Assembly: GCA_026389745.1 (NCBI GenBank)
Contig: JAPLHG010000031.1
Coordinates: forward strand, 1,172-14,703
Direction of reading: 5' to 3'
Source: Chloroflexota bacterium
GTDB lineage: Bacteria; Chloroflexota; Dehalococcoidia; Dehalococcoidales; Fen-1064
DNA: 13,532 bases
Each line of letters opens with the position of its first letter. The stretch's first letter is position 1. The notes below the pieces were generated by a model that was given only the letters and a program-made list of their open reading frames with translations, made no database searches and was not told the DNA's origin. Position numbers and translations under genes: made by a program. Of this stretch, positions 1 to 5,679 are shown in pieces.

Positions 1-31
1 AGCTCTACCCTAATTCCTGACAAGACGAAAT

Positions 32-895
32 ATGCAGACTGAATCCCTTCTGACCCGGACAAAAAAATTGCTGGCGAGCTACGGCCTGAGTGCCAGAAAG
101 GGCTTGGGGCAGCATTTTCTGGTTGATGGCGGCGTGCTCAGAAAAATCACCACGGCGGCAGAATTGAATCCATCGGATACTGTCATCGAGGTAGGCCCGG
201 GGCTGGGAGTGTTGACACAGGCACTGGCAAAACAAGTGGGAAAGGTCATTGCCATCGAACTAGACAACAATCTGGCGGAGATTTTAAGAGAGAATTTCAA
301 TGATTTGGGCAAGGTCACGGTAGTTAATAAAGATGTATTGAAAATCAATCCGGCGGACCTGCTCGGCAAACAGACCGATTACAAGGTAGTGGCAAATCTG
401 CCTTACTACATAACCTCAGCGGTCATCCGTCATTTTCTGGAGGCTCCAGTCAAACCAAGCCTGATGGTGCTGATGGTACAGAAGGAAGTTGCAAAACAAA
501 TTACCGCTCAGCCGGGGGAGATGAGTTTGCTCAGTGTCAGCGTCCAGTTATATGGTAAGCCGACAATGGTAAGCAAGGTATCGGCGCGGTGCTTCTATCC
601 GGCACCTGAGGTGGACTCGGCAATCCTCAGGATTGAGGTTTATCCCCAGTCGAAGATAGCAAACAAGGATATTGCGGGTTTCTTCAATCTGGTCAGGGCT
701 GGTTTTAGCGCTAACCGTAAGCAACTCGCTAATTCGCTGGCTAACGGCCTTAAAGTGCCTAAAGGCGAGATTCTGCCCTTGTTGCAACAAGTTGCAATTG
801 AATCTAAGAGACGCGCGGAGACATTGACAATTGAGGAATGGAGTTTGCTTTATAATGCCTTCAGTTATAAAAAGGGTACAAATGTTCACAATTGA
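32..895 (+). CDS. rsmA: 16S rRNA (adenine1518-N6/adenine1519-N6)-dimethyltransferase RsmA
   Basis: This is the KsgA/RsmA family enzyme, which dimethylates two adjacent adenines near the 3' end of 16S rRNA using S-adenosylmethionine during late 30S assembly in the cytoplasm. The 287-residue product has the family signatures in order: GLGQHFL at about 24-30, the SAM-binding EVGPGLG at 53-59, acidic E76 and D101 at the usual cofactor-contact positions, and the NLPYYI catalytic motif at 122-127. Full length is normal for the family. The N-terminus before GLGQHFL matches the usual spacing, so the ATG at 32 is reasonable, although no clear Shine-Dalgarno sequence precedes it. Only 31 bases of upstream sequence are visible, so its promoter and any upstream operon partner are outside the window. 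Its stop codon lies inside the start of ispE, which suggests one transcript and translational coupling. Confidence 0.96.
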   Translation: MQTESLLTRTKKLLASYGLSARKGLGQHFLVDGGVLRKITTAAELNPSDTVIEVGPGLGVLTQALAKQVGKVIAIELDNNLAEILRENFNDLGKVTVVNKDVLKINPADLLGKQTDYKVVANLPYYITSAVIRHFLEAPVKPSLMVLMVQKEVAKQITAQPGEMSLLSVSVQLYGKPTMVSKVSARCFYPAPEVDSAILRIEVYPQSKIANKDIAGFFNLVRAGFSANRKQLANSLANGLKVPKGEILPLLQQVAIESKRRAETLTIEEWSLLYNAFSYKKGTNVHN

Positions 896-1736
896 AGCTT
901 CTGCCAAAATTAATCTGACAATGGAAGTGCTCGGTAAGCGTCCTGACGGCTACCATGAAATCCGCAGTGTGATTCAGACAATCAATTTCTGTGACTCTTT
1001 ACAAATAGCTCCGGATAAAGGCATCCAATTCAGATGTAATATGCCTGGCTGGACTCCGGAGCAGAGTTTGGCCATAAAAACGGTCAAATCACTTCAGGAA
1101 GCTACCGGCTGTGCTAAAGGCGCTATGATAAAGATTGGAAAGCGCATTCCTCTGATGTCAGGGTTGGGCGGTGATAGCAGTGATGCCGCTGCTATTTTGC
1201 GCGGCTTGAACCAGTTCTGGAAACTGGGGCTACCGCAGAAAAAACTACTGGAATTAGCATCACAACTCGGTTCTGACGTGTCCTTCTTTCTTTATGGCGG
1301 CACGGTATTGATGGAAGGTAGAGGTGAAAAAATCACTCCTCTGCCACCATTCCCTCACCGCTGGGTGATTATAGTTATTCCTGATATGCCGGGTATGCCG
1401 GGTAAAACACAGCGAGCTTACAATATGCTCAAACCATCTCACTATACTAGCGGAGAAATCACTGAGCGACTAGTAACAAATTTGAAATTGGGCCGAGGCT
1501 TTACGACCTCTGAGCTTTTCAATATCTTCGAAAATGTAACCTTTATACGCAGTGCGGAATTGACCGCTTATCAGAGCCATATCATTAAAATGGGGGCACC
1601 GAATGTCCATCTGGCAGGTTCGGGCCCGACTCTGTTTATCATGTTAGAGGATAAAACGCAGGCAGAAGATCTCCTGATGCGCCTCAAAAATCAGGGGATG
1701 GAGTCATATCTGACGGATACGAGGGTTTGTTTATAA
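882..1736 (+). CDS. ispE: 4-diphosphocytidyl-2-C-methyl-D-erythritol kinase IspE
   Basis: IspE is the GHMP-family kinase that phosphorylates the 2-hydroxyl of CDP-methylerythritol in the non-mevalonate (MEP) isoprenoid pathway. With the ATG at 882 the product is 284 residues, the normal size, beginning MFTIEASAKINL. Visible motifs are SAKINL at 7-12 with the catalytic Lys9, the ATP-binding glycine-rich loop PLMSGLGGDSSDAA at 90-103, GSDVSFFL at 130-137 with the catalytic Asp132, and the C-terminal AGSGPT loop. The frame stays open upstream to an ATG at 831, but that start would add 17 residues with no homology to the family and lie deep inside rsmA, so I prefer 882. The gene overlaps the last 14 bases of rsmA. 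The ATP loop has GGDSS where many relatives have GGGSS, which I take as a lineage variant. A 9-bp tandem duplication at 1386-1403 encodes MPGMPG in a loop. Confidence 0.95.
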   Translation: MFTIEASAKINLTMEVLGKRPDGYHEIRSVIQTINFCDSLQIAPDKGIQFRCNMPGWTPEQSLAIKTVKSLQEATGCAKGAMIKIGKRIPLMSGLGGDSSDAAAILRGLNQFWKLGLPQKKLLELASQLGSDVSFFLYGGTVLMEGRGEKITPLPPFPHRWVIIVIPDMPGMPGKTQRAYNMLKPSHYTSGEITERLVTNLKLGRGFTTSELFNIFENVTFIRSAELTAYQSHIIKMGAPNVHLAGSGPTLFIMLEDKTQAEDLLMRLKNQGMESYLTDTRVCL

Positions 1737-1769
1737 CTGAGGTTACTGGTAGTAAACAAACGATGTCCA

Positions 1770-1775
1770 TATAAT
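1770..1775 (+). promoter_or_regulatory. Probable -10 element of the rubrerythrin promoter
   Basis: A perfect TATAAT lies in the 70-base gap between ispE and the rubrerythrin gene, about 30 bases ahead of the start codon and some 20 before the ribosome binding site. No good -35 hexamer sits 16-18 bases upstream; the nearest TTG-like match (TTACTG, 1743-1748) is 21 bases away. It could be activator-dependent, as oxidative-stress genes often are, but that is inference. Confidence 0.5.
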
Positions 1776-1806
1776 TAGGGCATGATATCAACGATGGAGG
1801 GGAAGG

Positions 1807-2310
1807 ATGAGCAAAACAGATGATAACCTGCACGAGGCTTTTGCCGGTGAAAGTCAGGCTAACCGCCGTTACCTGTTTTTTGCGGATAAGGCGGAGGGGG
1901 AGGGCTTGAAGCAAGCCGCTAGGCTCTTCCGCGCCGCGGCGGAAGCGGAGACGGTGCACGCCAATAATCATTTCAATGCAATGGACGGCATCGGCTCAAC
2001 CACCGATAATCTGAGCGCCGGGGTGATTGGTGAACATCTGGAATTCACCAGGATGTATCCCGTATTCATTGGCAAAGCAACCGAAGAAGGGAATGAGCGG
2101 GCCCAGAAAACCTTCGAATGGGCGAACGCCGTCGAGGAAATTCACTATAACCTGTTTCAGGAAATGCTGAAGACAGTCAAAGGAAAACAGCCTTTAAAGG
2201 ATGAGCCATATTTCGTCTGCCCTGTTTGCGGCAATACCGTTGCCGGCAAAGCTCCGGATAAGTGTCCCATTTGCGGCGCCCCGGGCAACAAATTCAAGAA
2301 GATAGAGTAG
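1807..2310 (+). CDS. rbr: Rubrerythrin
   Basis: Rubrerythrin is a cytoplasmic di-iron peroxidase that protects anaerobes by reducing hydrogen peroxide with electrons from rubredoxin or NAD(P)H-dependent partners. The 167-residue product has the classic order: a ferritin-like four-helix domain (about 1-125), then a C-terminal rubredoxin-like FeS4 domain (about 135-167). The iron ligands can be followed as E15, E48-x-x-H51, E76/E79 and E110-x-x-H113. The rubredoxin site is two CPxCG knuckles, with C138, C141, C153 and C156. The start is set by a strong GGAGGGGAAGG ribosome binding site just ahead of the ATG. A TATAAT about 30 bases upstream suggests transcription separate from ispE, and a perfect hairpin follows the stop. 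Size and ligands are normal; I see no truncation. Confidence 0.96.
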   Translation: MSKTDDNLHEAFAGESQANRRYLFFADKAEGEGLKQAARLFRAAAEAETVHANNHFNAMDGIGSTTDNLSAGVIGEHLEFTRMYPVFIGKATEEGNERAQKTFEWANAVEEIHYNLFQEMLKTVKGKQPLKDEPYFVCPVCGNTVAGKAPDKCPICGAPGNKFKKIE

Positions 2311-2320
2311 CTATTGTGTA

Positions 2321-2351
2321 GTTGAGGGAAGGACCGAGTCCTTCCCTCAAC
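2321..2351. terminator. Perfect 14-bp hairpin between convergent genes, probable bidirectional terminator
   Basis: GTTGAGGGAAGGAC at 2321-2334 pairs perfectly with its reverse complement at 2338-2351 around a 3-base CGA loop. It lies 10 bases after the rubrerythrin stop and 5 bases after the end of the convergent CCA-family gene. The position fits a shared terminator. Neither side has a real T-tract (TTGCTCTACTT on the plus side), so it may work with Rho or mainly protect mRNA 3' ends. Confidence 0.7.
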
Positions 2352-2356
2352 TTGCT

Positions 2357-3280
2357 CTACTTAACTCGCATGTCTTTTATCTTATTAACTGTTTGTCGTG
2401 AGAATCGCAGGTAAGAGACAAACTCCTCAAATGCCTGCCCTGTCATTCTGGAAGTCATGATTGATAGATAAATTTCTTGAGATGGGGCCCCAGACCTCCG
2501 CGCTTCCTGAAACTGAGCTACCAGCCGGTCGTCAACTTTGATAGATGGTTGAAGTCTCTCCAGCACACCGAGTTCATCAGCCCTTACCAGAACCTTCTCA
2601 GGTTCCTCCTCTGCCAGCACCAATCCCAGTTCACGCCTCAGACGGTAGTCTCCAACGGTCCTCAACATTAGCACGTCTCTTTTTAGAAAGCCGAGGGTTT
2701 CAGATTCTATCCGGAAACCAAGGCGTTGTTCGTAGCGGATGGCGCGCCAGATACGGGTGGCATCGTCGATAAAACTCTTTTCGTGCAGAACGCGGATGAG
2801 TTTGTTTTTCAGGTCATCCAGCCCTCCATAAAGGTCAGACAGGTCTCCATAATGCTCAGGGTTCAGGCAAACCGCCATCGCATTGATGGTGAAGTCCCGC
2901 CGGAAGAGGTCGGTTTCCAGTGTGCCGGGCGTGACGGTGGGCAAGGCGCTTGGTCGGGCATATGTTTCAGTGCGAGCCATCGCTATGTCCACGCTCCATT
3001 TATTAATGGTGAGTTTTGCGGTATTGAACATTGGGTGCAGAGTCAGTTTCCCATCGACGTCCCCAGCGAATTGTTTCGCCAGTCCGATGGCGTCACCTTC
3101 CACCACCATATCAAGGTCAAAGTTGTTTTGCCCCAATAACAGGTCTCGGACAATACCGCCGACTAGATAGAGCAATTGGTTCTTGCTCACGGCAATGGCG
3201 GCGGCTTTCCCTATCAGTCCGACTAGTTCGGCGGGCAGACTTTGTTCTATTTTATCGGCTAGATTTGCTTTCTCAGACAT
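2357..3280 (-). CDS. CCA tRNA nucleotidyltransferase / poly(A) polymerase family protein (class II)
   Basis: This is a class II nucleotidyltransferase of the family that adds CCA to tRNA 3' ends or A to RNA. The 307-residue product shows LYLVGGIVRDLLLG at about 37-50, which holds the head-domain GG and R, and the catalytic pair DLD at 55-57. A further acidic strand (VDIA, about 97-100), RRDFTINAMA at 127-136 and the IDDATRIWRAIRY motif at 171-183 follow. The remainder is a helical neck/body region. It is shorter than typical bacterial CCA enzymes (around 400 residues), so the tail domain is reduced or absent. I cannot tell from motifs whether it adds CCA, only CC or A, or makes poly(A) tails. 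The tRNA at 5333-5405 lacks an encoded CCA, so an enzyme of this activity is needed. The start ATG has a GGTGA sequence 6 bases upstream. It converges on rubrerythrin across a hairpin. Confidence 0.88.
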   Translation of the reverse strand: MSEKANLADKIEQSLPAELVGLIGKAAAIAVSKNQLLYLVGGIVRDLLLGQNNFDLDMVVEGDAIGLAKQFAGDVDGKLTLHPMFNTAKLTINKWSVDIAMARTETYARPSALPTVTPGTLETDLFRRDFTINAMAVCLNPEHYGDLSDLYGGLDDLKNKLIRVLHEKSFIDDATRIWRAIRYEQRLGFRIESETLGFLKRDVLMLRTVGDYRLRRELGLVLAEEEPEKVLVRADELGVLERLQPSIKVDDRLVAQFQEARRSGAPSQEIYLSIMTSRMTGQAFEEFVSYLRFSRQTVNKIKDMRVK

Positions 3281-3550
3281 AGTAATTCACCAGTAAATTG
3301 CTTAATATATTACCATAATGGACTTACCGCGTCTTGTCCGTGTAAGTTTGACCACCAGACGCTTAACTGATAGAGTAAGGTGTTTAGGGAGAGCGAGTCT
3401 GGCTCTCTCTTTCCGATATTTTGGCTTTGTCACCTCGGGATTGTGGCTATATCTGGAATACCAGCATCAGAAAAAGAGCGGAGTATGGCTTGAATCTTTT
3501 CCGCAGAAGGCATTGTAATCGGTCGATTGGTTTCCTATAATGGAGTCAAG
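3281..3550. other. Intergenic region between divergent genes, with hairpin at 3386-3410
   Basis: This 270-base gap separates the CCA-family gene (minus) from the kinase-like gene (plus). It should hold both promoters. On the plus side, TTGTAA (3513-3518), a 17-base spacer and TATAAT (3536-3541) form a promoter-like pair. A stem of 9 bp (AGGGAGAGC, 3386-3394, with GCTCTCTCT, 3402-3410, one G-T pair) encloses a 7-base loop. A weaker pairing GCGTCT/AGACGC (3329-3334 and 3357-3362) lies just before it. I recognise no known small RNA or riboswitch here, and the plus-strand frame open at 3318-3518 has no recognisable protein character. Confidence 0.45.
3513..3541 (+). promoter_or_regulatory. Candidate promoter TTGTAA-N17-TATAAT before the kinase-like gene
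   Basis: The -10 hexamer is a perfect consensus and the spacer is ideal, while the -35 matches 4 of 6 positions. The expected transcript start is near 3548, only a few bases before the ATG at 3551. That would place the GGAG ribosome binding site upstream of the transcript and yield an almost leaderless mRNA. Either the start point is further upstream or the match is chance. Confidence 0.4.
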
Positions 3551-4093
3551 ATGAAAGTTGTGGCAATTGTTGGTATGGCAGGTGCGGGTAAGTCCGAGGT
3601 TGCCCACCAGTTTGAAAAAAACGGCTACACCAGAATCAGGTTTGGCGATATAACTGACGGAGAAGTGAAAAAACGAGGGCTGGAACTGAACGAGGCAAAT
3701 GAGCATCAGGTTCGGGAGCAATTGCGCAAAGAATACGGAATGGCGGCTTATGCCAAGCTGAATCTCTCCCGAATTGATGAGGCGCTGGAAAAATCTAACG
3801 TGGTGGTCGATGGTCTCTATTCATGGGAAGAATATGTTCTGCTTAAAAACTACTACGGCGATAAATTGAGTTTGGTGGCTGTCTGGTCGTCACCCAAAAC
3901 GCGCTACCCACGACTCTCCAAGAGGCAAATACGCCCTCTGACCAATAAAGAGGCGGCGGCACGCGACAAATCGGAGATAGAGAACATCAACAAAGGCGTA
4001 CCCATCGCGATGGCGGATTTTATCATCGTCAATGAGTCCTCTCTAAAAGAATTTATAAAAGAAACGAAACGAGTGATTGCGAGGTTGGCATGA
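3551..4093 (+). CDS. P-loop nucleotide kinase-like protein, UPF0200 type
   Basis: The 180-residue product is a small P-loop NTPase resembling the UPF0200 / dephospho-CoA kinase-like family, best known from archaea. The Walker A motif GMAGAGKS is at 8-15, with FGDITDGEVKKRG at about 31-43. VVVDGLYSWEEY at 84-95 carries the acidic D87 expected of a Walker B-like strand. A lid-like segment with RDKSEIEN lies at 138-145, and a final strand DFIIVNES at 156-163. The true substrate of this family is not known to me. The ATG at 3551 is chosen over an in-frame ATG at 3527 because GGAG sits 5 bases before it and the P-loop strand begins at once, as in relatives. The stop overlaps the dCMP deaminase start by ATGA, so the two are probably translated together, which hints at a role with deoxynucleotides. 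Confidence 0.8.
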   Translation: MKVVAIVGMAGAGKSEVAHQFEKNGYTRIRFGDITDGEVKKRGLELNEANEHQVREQLRKEYGMAAYAKLNLSRIDEALEKSNVVVDGLYSWEEYVLLKNYYGDKLSLVAVWSSPKTRYPRLSKRQIRPLTNKEAAARDKSEIENINKGVPIAMADFIIVNESSLKEFIKETKRVIARLA

Positions 4094-4575
4094 AGAAAAA
4101 ACCCACCAGACCGAGTGCCGATGAATACTTTCTGAAAATCGCTTCGGTGGTAGCAGAGCGCAGTACCTGTTTGCGACATCATATGGGCGCCGTGGCGGTC
4201 AAAGACAAACACATTCTCACCACCGGCTATAATGGAGCAGCGGCAGGACTCAAGGATTGTCTGGAATTGGGATGCCTTCGCAACCAGAACAACATCCCTT
4301 CAGGAACCCGCCATGAAATCTGCCGGGCAATTCATGCCGAGCAGAATGTCATCATCCAGGCCGCTCTTCACGGTATTAGTCTGGAGGGTTGTACTATTTA
4401 CTGTACACATACACCCTGCATTCTCTGCGCCAAGATGCTGGCCAATGCTAAAATCAAGCGTTTTGTCAGCTTTGGGGAGTACAGTGATGACGCCTTCAAA
4501 GAACTTTTCCGCGAGGCAGGCATACAGGTAGACATTTTGAACAAGCCATCATCAGAAATTACCTTTCTGGAGTGA
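4090..4575 (+). CDS. dCMP deaminase (ComEB-like cytidine/deoxycytidylate deaminase)
   Basis: This zinc enzyme converts dCMP to dUMP, feeding thymidylate synthesis. The 161-residue product has the signature RSTCLRHHMGAVAVKD at about 24-39. The zinc and catalytic site is HAE at 82-84 (His82 ligand, Glu84 proton shuttle) with PCILC at 109-113 (Cys110 and Cys113 ligands). The DCLELGCLR segment at 56-64 is typical of dCMP deaminases rather than cytidine or tRNA adenosine deaminases. Length is normal. The start overlaps the previous stop in an ATGA arrangement, indicating translational coupling to the kinase-like gene. It converges on the dUTPase-family gene, whose likely product is also dUMP. A repeat element begins 11 bases after its stop. 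Allosteric control by dCTP and dTTP is known for some members but cannot be read here. Confidence 0.93.
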   Translation: MKKKPTRPSADEYFLKIASVVAERSTCLRHHMGAVAVKDKHILTTGYNGAAAGLKDCLELGCLRNQNNIPSGTRHEICRAIHAEQNVIIQAALHGISLEGCTIYCTHTPCILCAKMLANAKIKRFVSFGEYSDDAFKELFREAGIQVDILNKPSSEITFLE

Positions 4576-4586
4576 TGGACTAAATC

Positions 4587-4741
4587 ATTGTCTTTGCGAG
4601 GAACTAAAGGCGACGAAGCAATTCAAAGAATCCTCGAACTAAGACTCAGTACCGAACAAAAACAGCACTTATTACACAAATAGTGAATGGCATATTCTGG
4701 GCAAAGACTTTAGATTGCCACGTTTCACCCGTAATGACAAT
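4587..4741. repeat. Degenerate MITE-like repeat element with terminal inverted repeats
   Basis: The left end reads ATTGTCTTTGCGAG and the right end, on the other strand, ATTGTCATTACGGG; 11 of these 14 positions agree. Each arm also ends in a GCAAT motif (left around 4618-4622; right, reverse strand, from about 4714). The pattern resembles the widespread short repeat containing TTGCGAGGAGCGAAGCGACG found many times in some bacterial genomes; this match is from memory. The element nearly fills the gap between two convergent genes, ending 6 bases from the dUTPase-like stop codon. It has no coding capacity. I see no clear target-site duplication. Confidence 0.6.
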
Positions 4742-4747
4742 TAATTC

Positions 4748-5263
4748 CTAGTGGATATTTTCCTCCTGGTATGCCCCAGAATAGCCTTCTGTTTCTGCTG
4801 TCAGTGGGAGAAAGATAAGTTGAGCGACTCTGGCATTCTTCTGCAGGCTGAAACCTCGCGTATTATAGACGAGCAGTAATGATTGAGAGCGCCCTGAGTA
4901 GCCGGCATCCCAGACTGCCGTCCCAATATTGACACCGCAACGGAGCAAGCTCGACCTTGGTCTTGCCAGCGCCATCAAATCGGTAGGCATGTGAACAATT
5001 TCGTTGTAAGTAATGATATAACCGCCCGGAATGAGTTCCACAAAACCCAAACCGTCAAACATCAGCGGCGCCAAATCAGGCAATTGCCGCTGGCTGTTAT
5101 CGATGCCAATTTGTCCCGGCGTCTGGAGCATCGCAATGTCACGTAGGGTGATATCAAAACCATTTGGCTGTAACTGTTGCCTGAGGTCAATGTAGCCTTC
5201 AATCAGCGGGGGGTTCTGTTGCATTAGCCGCTTTATATCTTTTCGGGACAGAACGCCATTCAT
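4748..5263 (-). CDS. dUTPase / dCTP deaminase superfamily protein, more likely dUTPase
   Basis: The 171-residue product belongs to the trimeric dUTPase/dCTP deaminase superfamily. It has GFDITLRDIAM at about 35-45, RPRSSLLRCG at 101-110 (the phosphate-contacting P-R-S-S loop), VWDAGYSGR at 117-125 with the conserved Asp119, and KNARVAQLIF at 142-151. In dCTP deaminases a catalytic Glu lies in the strand after that Asp (E138 of E. coli Dcd). Here the matching stretch is SLLLVYN (128-134), and both possible aligned positions (129 and 131) are Leu. This, and the WDAGYSGR style, fits archaeal-type dUTPases. The likely reaction is dUTP to dUMP plus pyrophosphate, which keeps uracil out of DNA. AGAGG sits 5 bases before the ATG. 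The tRNA gene upstream on the same strand may be co-transcribed. The dUTPase call is inference; automated annotation may well say dCTP deaminase. Confidence 0.82.
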   Translation of the reverse strand: MNGVLSRKDIKRLMQQNPPLIEGYIDLRQQLQPNGFDITLRDIAMLQTPGQIGIDNSQRQLPDLAPLMFDGLGFVELIPGGYIITYNEIVHMPTDLMALARPRSSLLRCGVNIGTAVWDAGYSGRSQSLLLVYNTRGFSLQKNARVAQLIFLPLTAETEGYSGAYQEENIH

Positions 5264-5332
5264 ATCAGCCTCTTTATTCAGTTTGACGCCGCGGTATAAT
5301 TCAGGTGGCTCAAGCTCGTGGTGAAAATCAAG

Positions 5333-5405
<73 letters not shown>

Positions 5406-5412
5406 CTCAAAA

Positions 5413-5441
5413 AATATAACATAATCGACTCTAGCCGTCAA
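5413..5441 (-). promoter_or_regulatory. Promoter of the tRNA gene (TTGACG-N17-TATATT)
   Basis: On the minus strand TTGACG (5436-5441), a 17-base spacer and TATATT (5413-5418) match the housekeeping sigma consensus at 5/6 and 5/6 positions. The -10 ends 7 bases before the first base of the tRNA, so transcription would begin essentially at the mature 5' end. The same transcript may run into the dUTPase-like gene 69 bases beyond the tRNA. Confidence 0.75.
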
Positions 5442-5496
5442 TTTTCGGAGGCCTGTTATTGATAACTGCTATGACGCATTACTGAGGAGGTGCATC

Positions 5497-5679
5497 ATGG
5501 AATTAAAGGGGGATAAAACCGAAGAAGTTTTACGCAAAGCTTTTCGCCAAGGCCTAGGAAAGATACAAGGCAAGAAGGAAGTAACTACGGATTGTGCAGT
5601 TCTGTGGTATCACTTTCTAACCCAGATGTTCCTTCAGTCTTTCTGCCAGATTAGGCGTCATACCTTTTACGGTCGTTAA
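5497..5679 (+). CDS. Possible small protein of unknown function (60 aa)
   Basis: I do not recognise this 60-residue frame. Its case rests on a near-perfect ribosome binding site, AGGAGGTG at 5485-5492, 4 bases before the ATG. The N-terminal half (MELKGDKTEEVLRKAFRQG, then GKIQGKKE) looks like a charged amphipathic helix and is credible protein. The C-terminal 20 residues are encoded opposite the 3' end of uvrC, overlapping it by 63 bases, and read like antisense shadow (FCQIRRHTFYGR). The gene may be a truncated remnant, or the coding region may be real only at its start. A small palindrome, GTTAT-TG-ATAAC, lies at 5455-5466 ahead of it. No convincing -35/-10 pair is visible. Confidence 0.4.
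   Translation: MELKGDKTEEVLRKAFRQGLGKIQGKKEVTTDCAVLWYHFLTQMFLQSFCQIRRHTFYGR

Noticed and set aside
831..881. Upstream in-frame ATG for ispE
   Set aside because: It would add 17 non-family residues and lie deep inside rsmA; the ATG at 882 gives the standard IspE N-terminus.
1386..1403. 9-bp tandem duplication ATGCCGGGT inside ispE
   Set aside because: Two copies only, in frame, encoding a short loop; likely simple coding variation.
3318..3518. 66-codon plus-strand open frame in the gap before the kinase-like gene
   Set aside because: No ribosome binding site, no family resemblance, arginine- and leucine-rich composition of a chance frame, and it spans the hairpin at 3386-3410.
3527..3550. 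Upstream in-frame ATG for the kinase-like gene
   Set aside because: The ATG at 3551 has GGAG 5 bases upstream and begins directly at the P-loop strand, as in relatives.
5282..5299. Plus-strand TTGACG and TATAAT close together downstream of the tRNA
   Set aside because: The spacer is only 6 bases and nothing on the plus strand would be transcribed except antisense to the tRNA.
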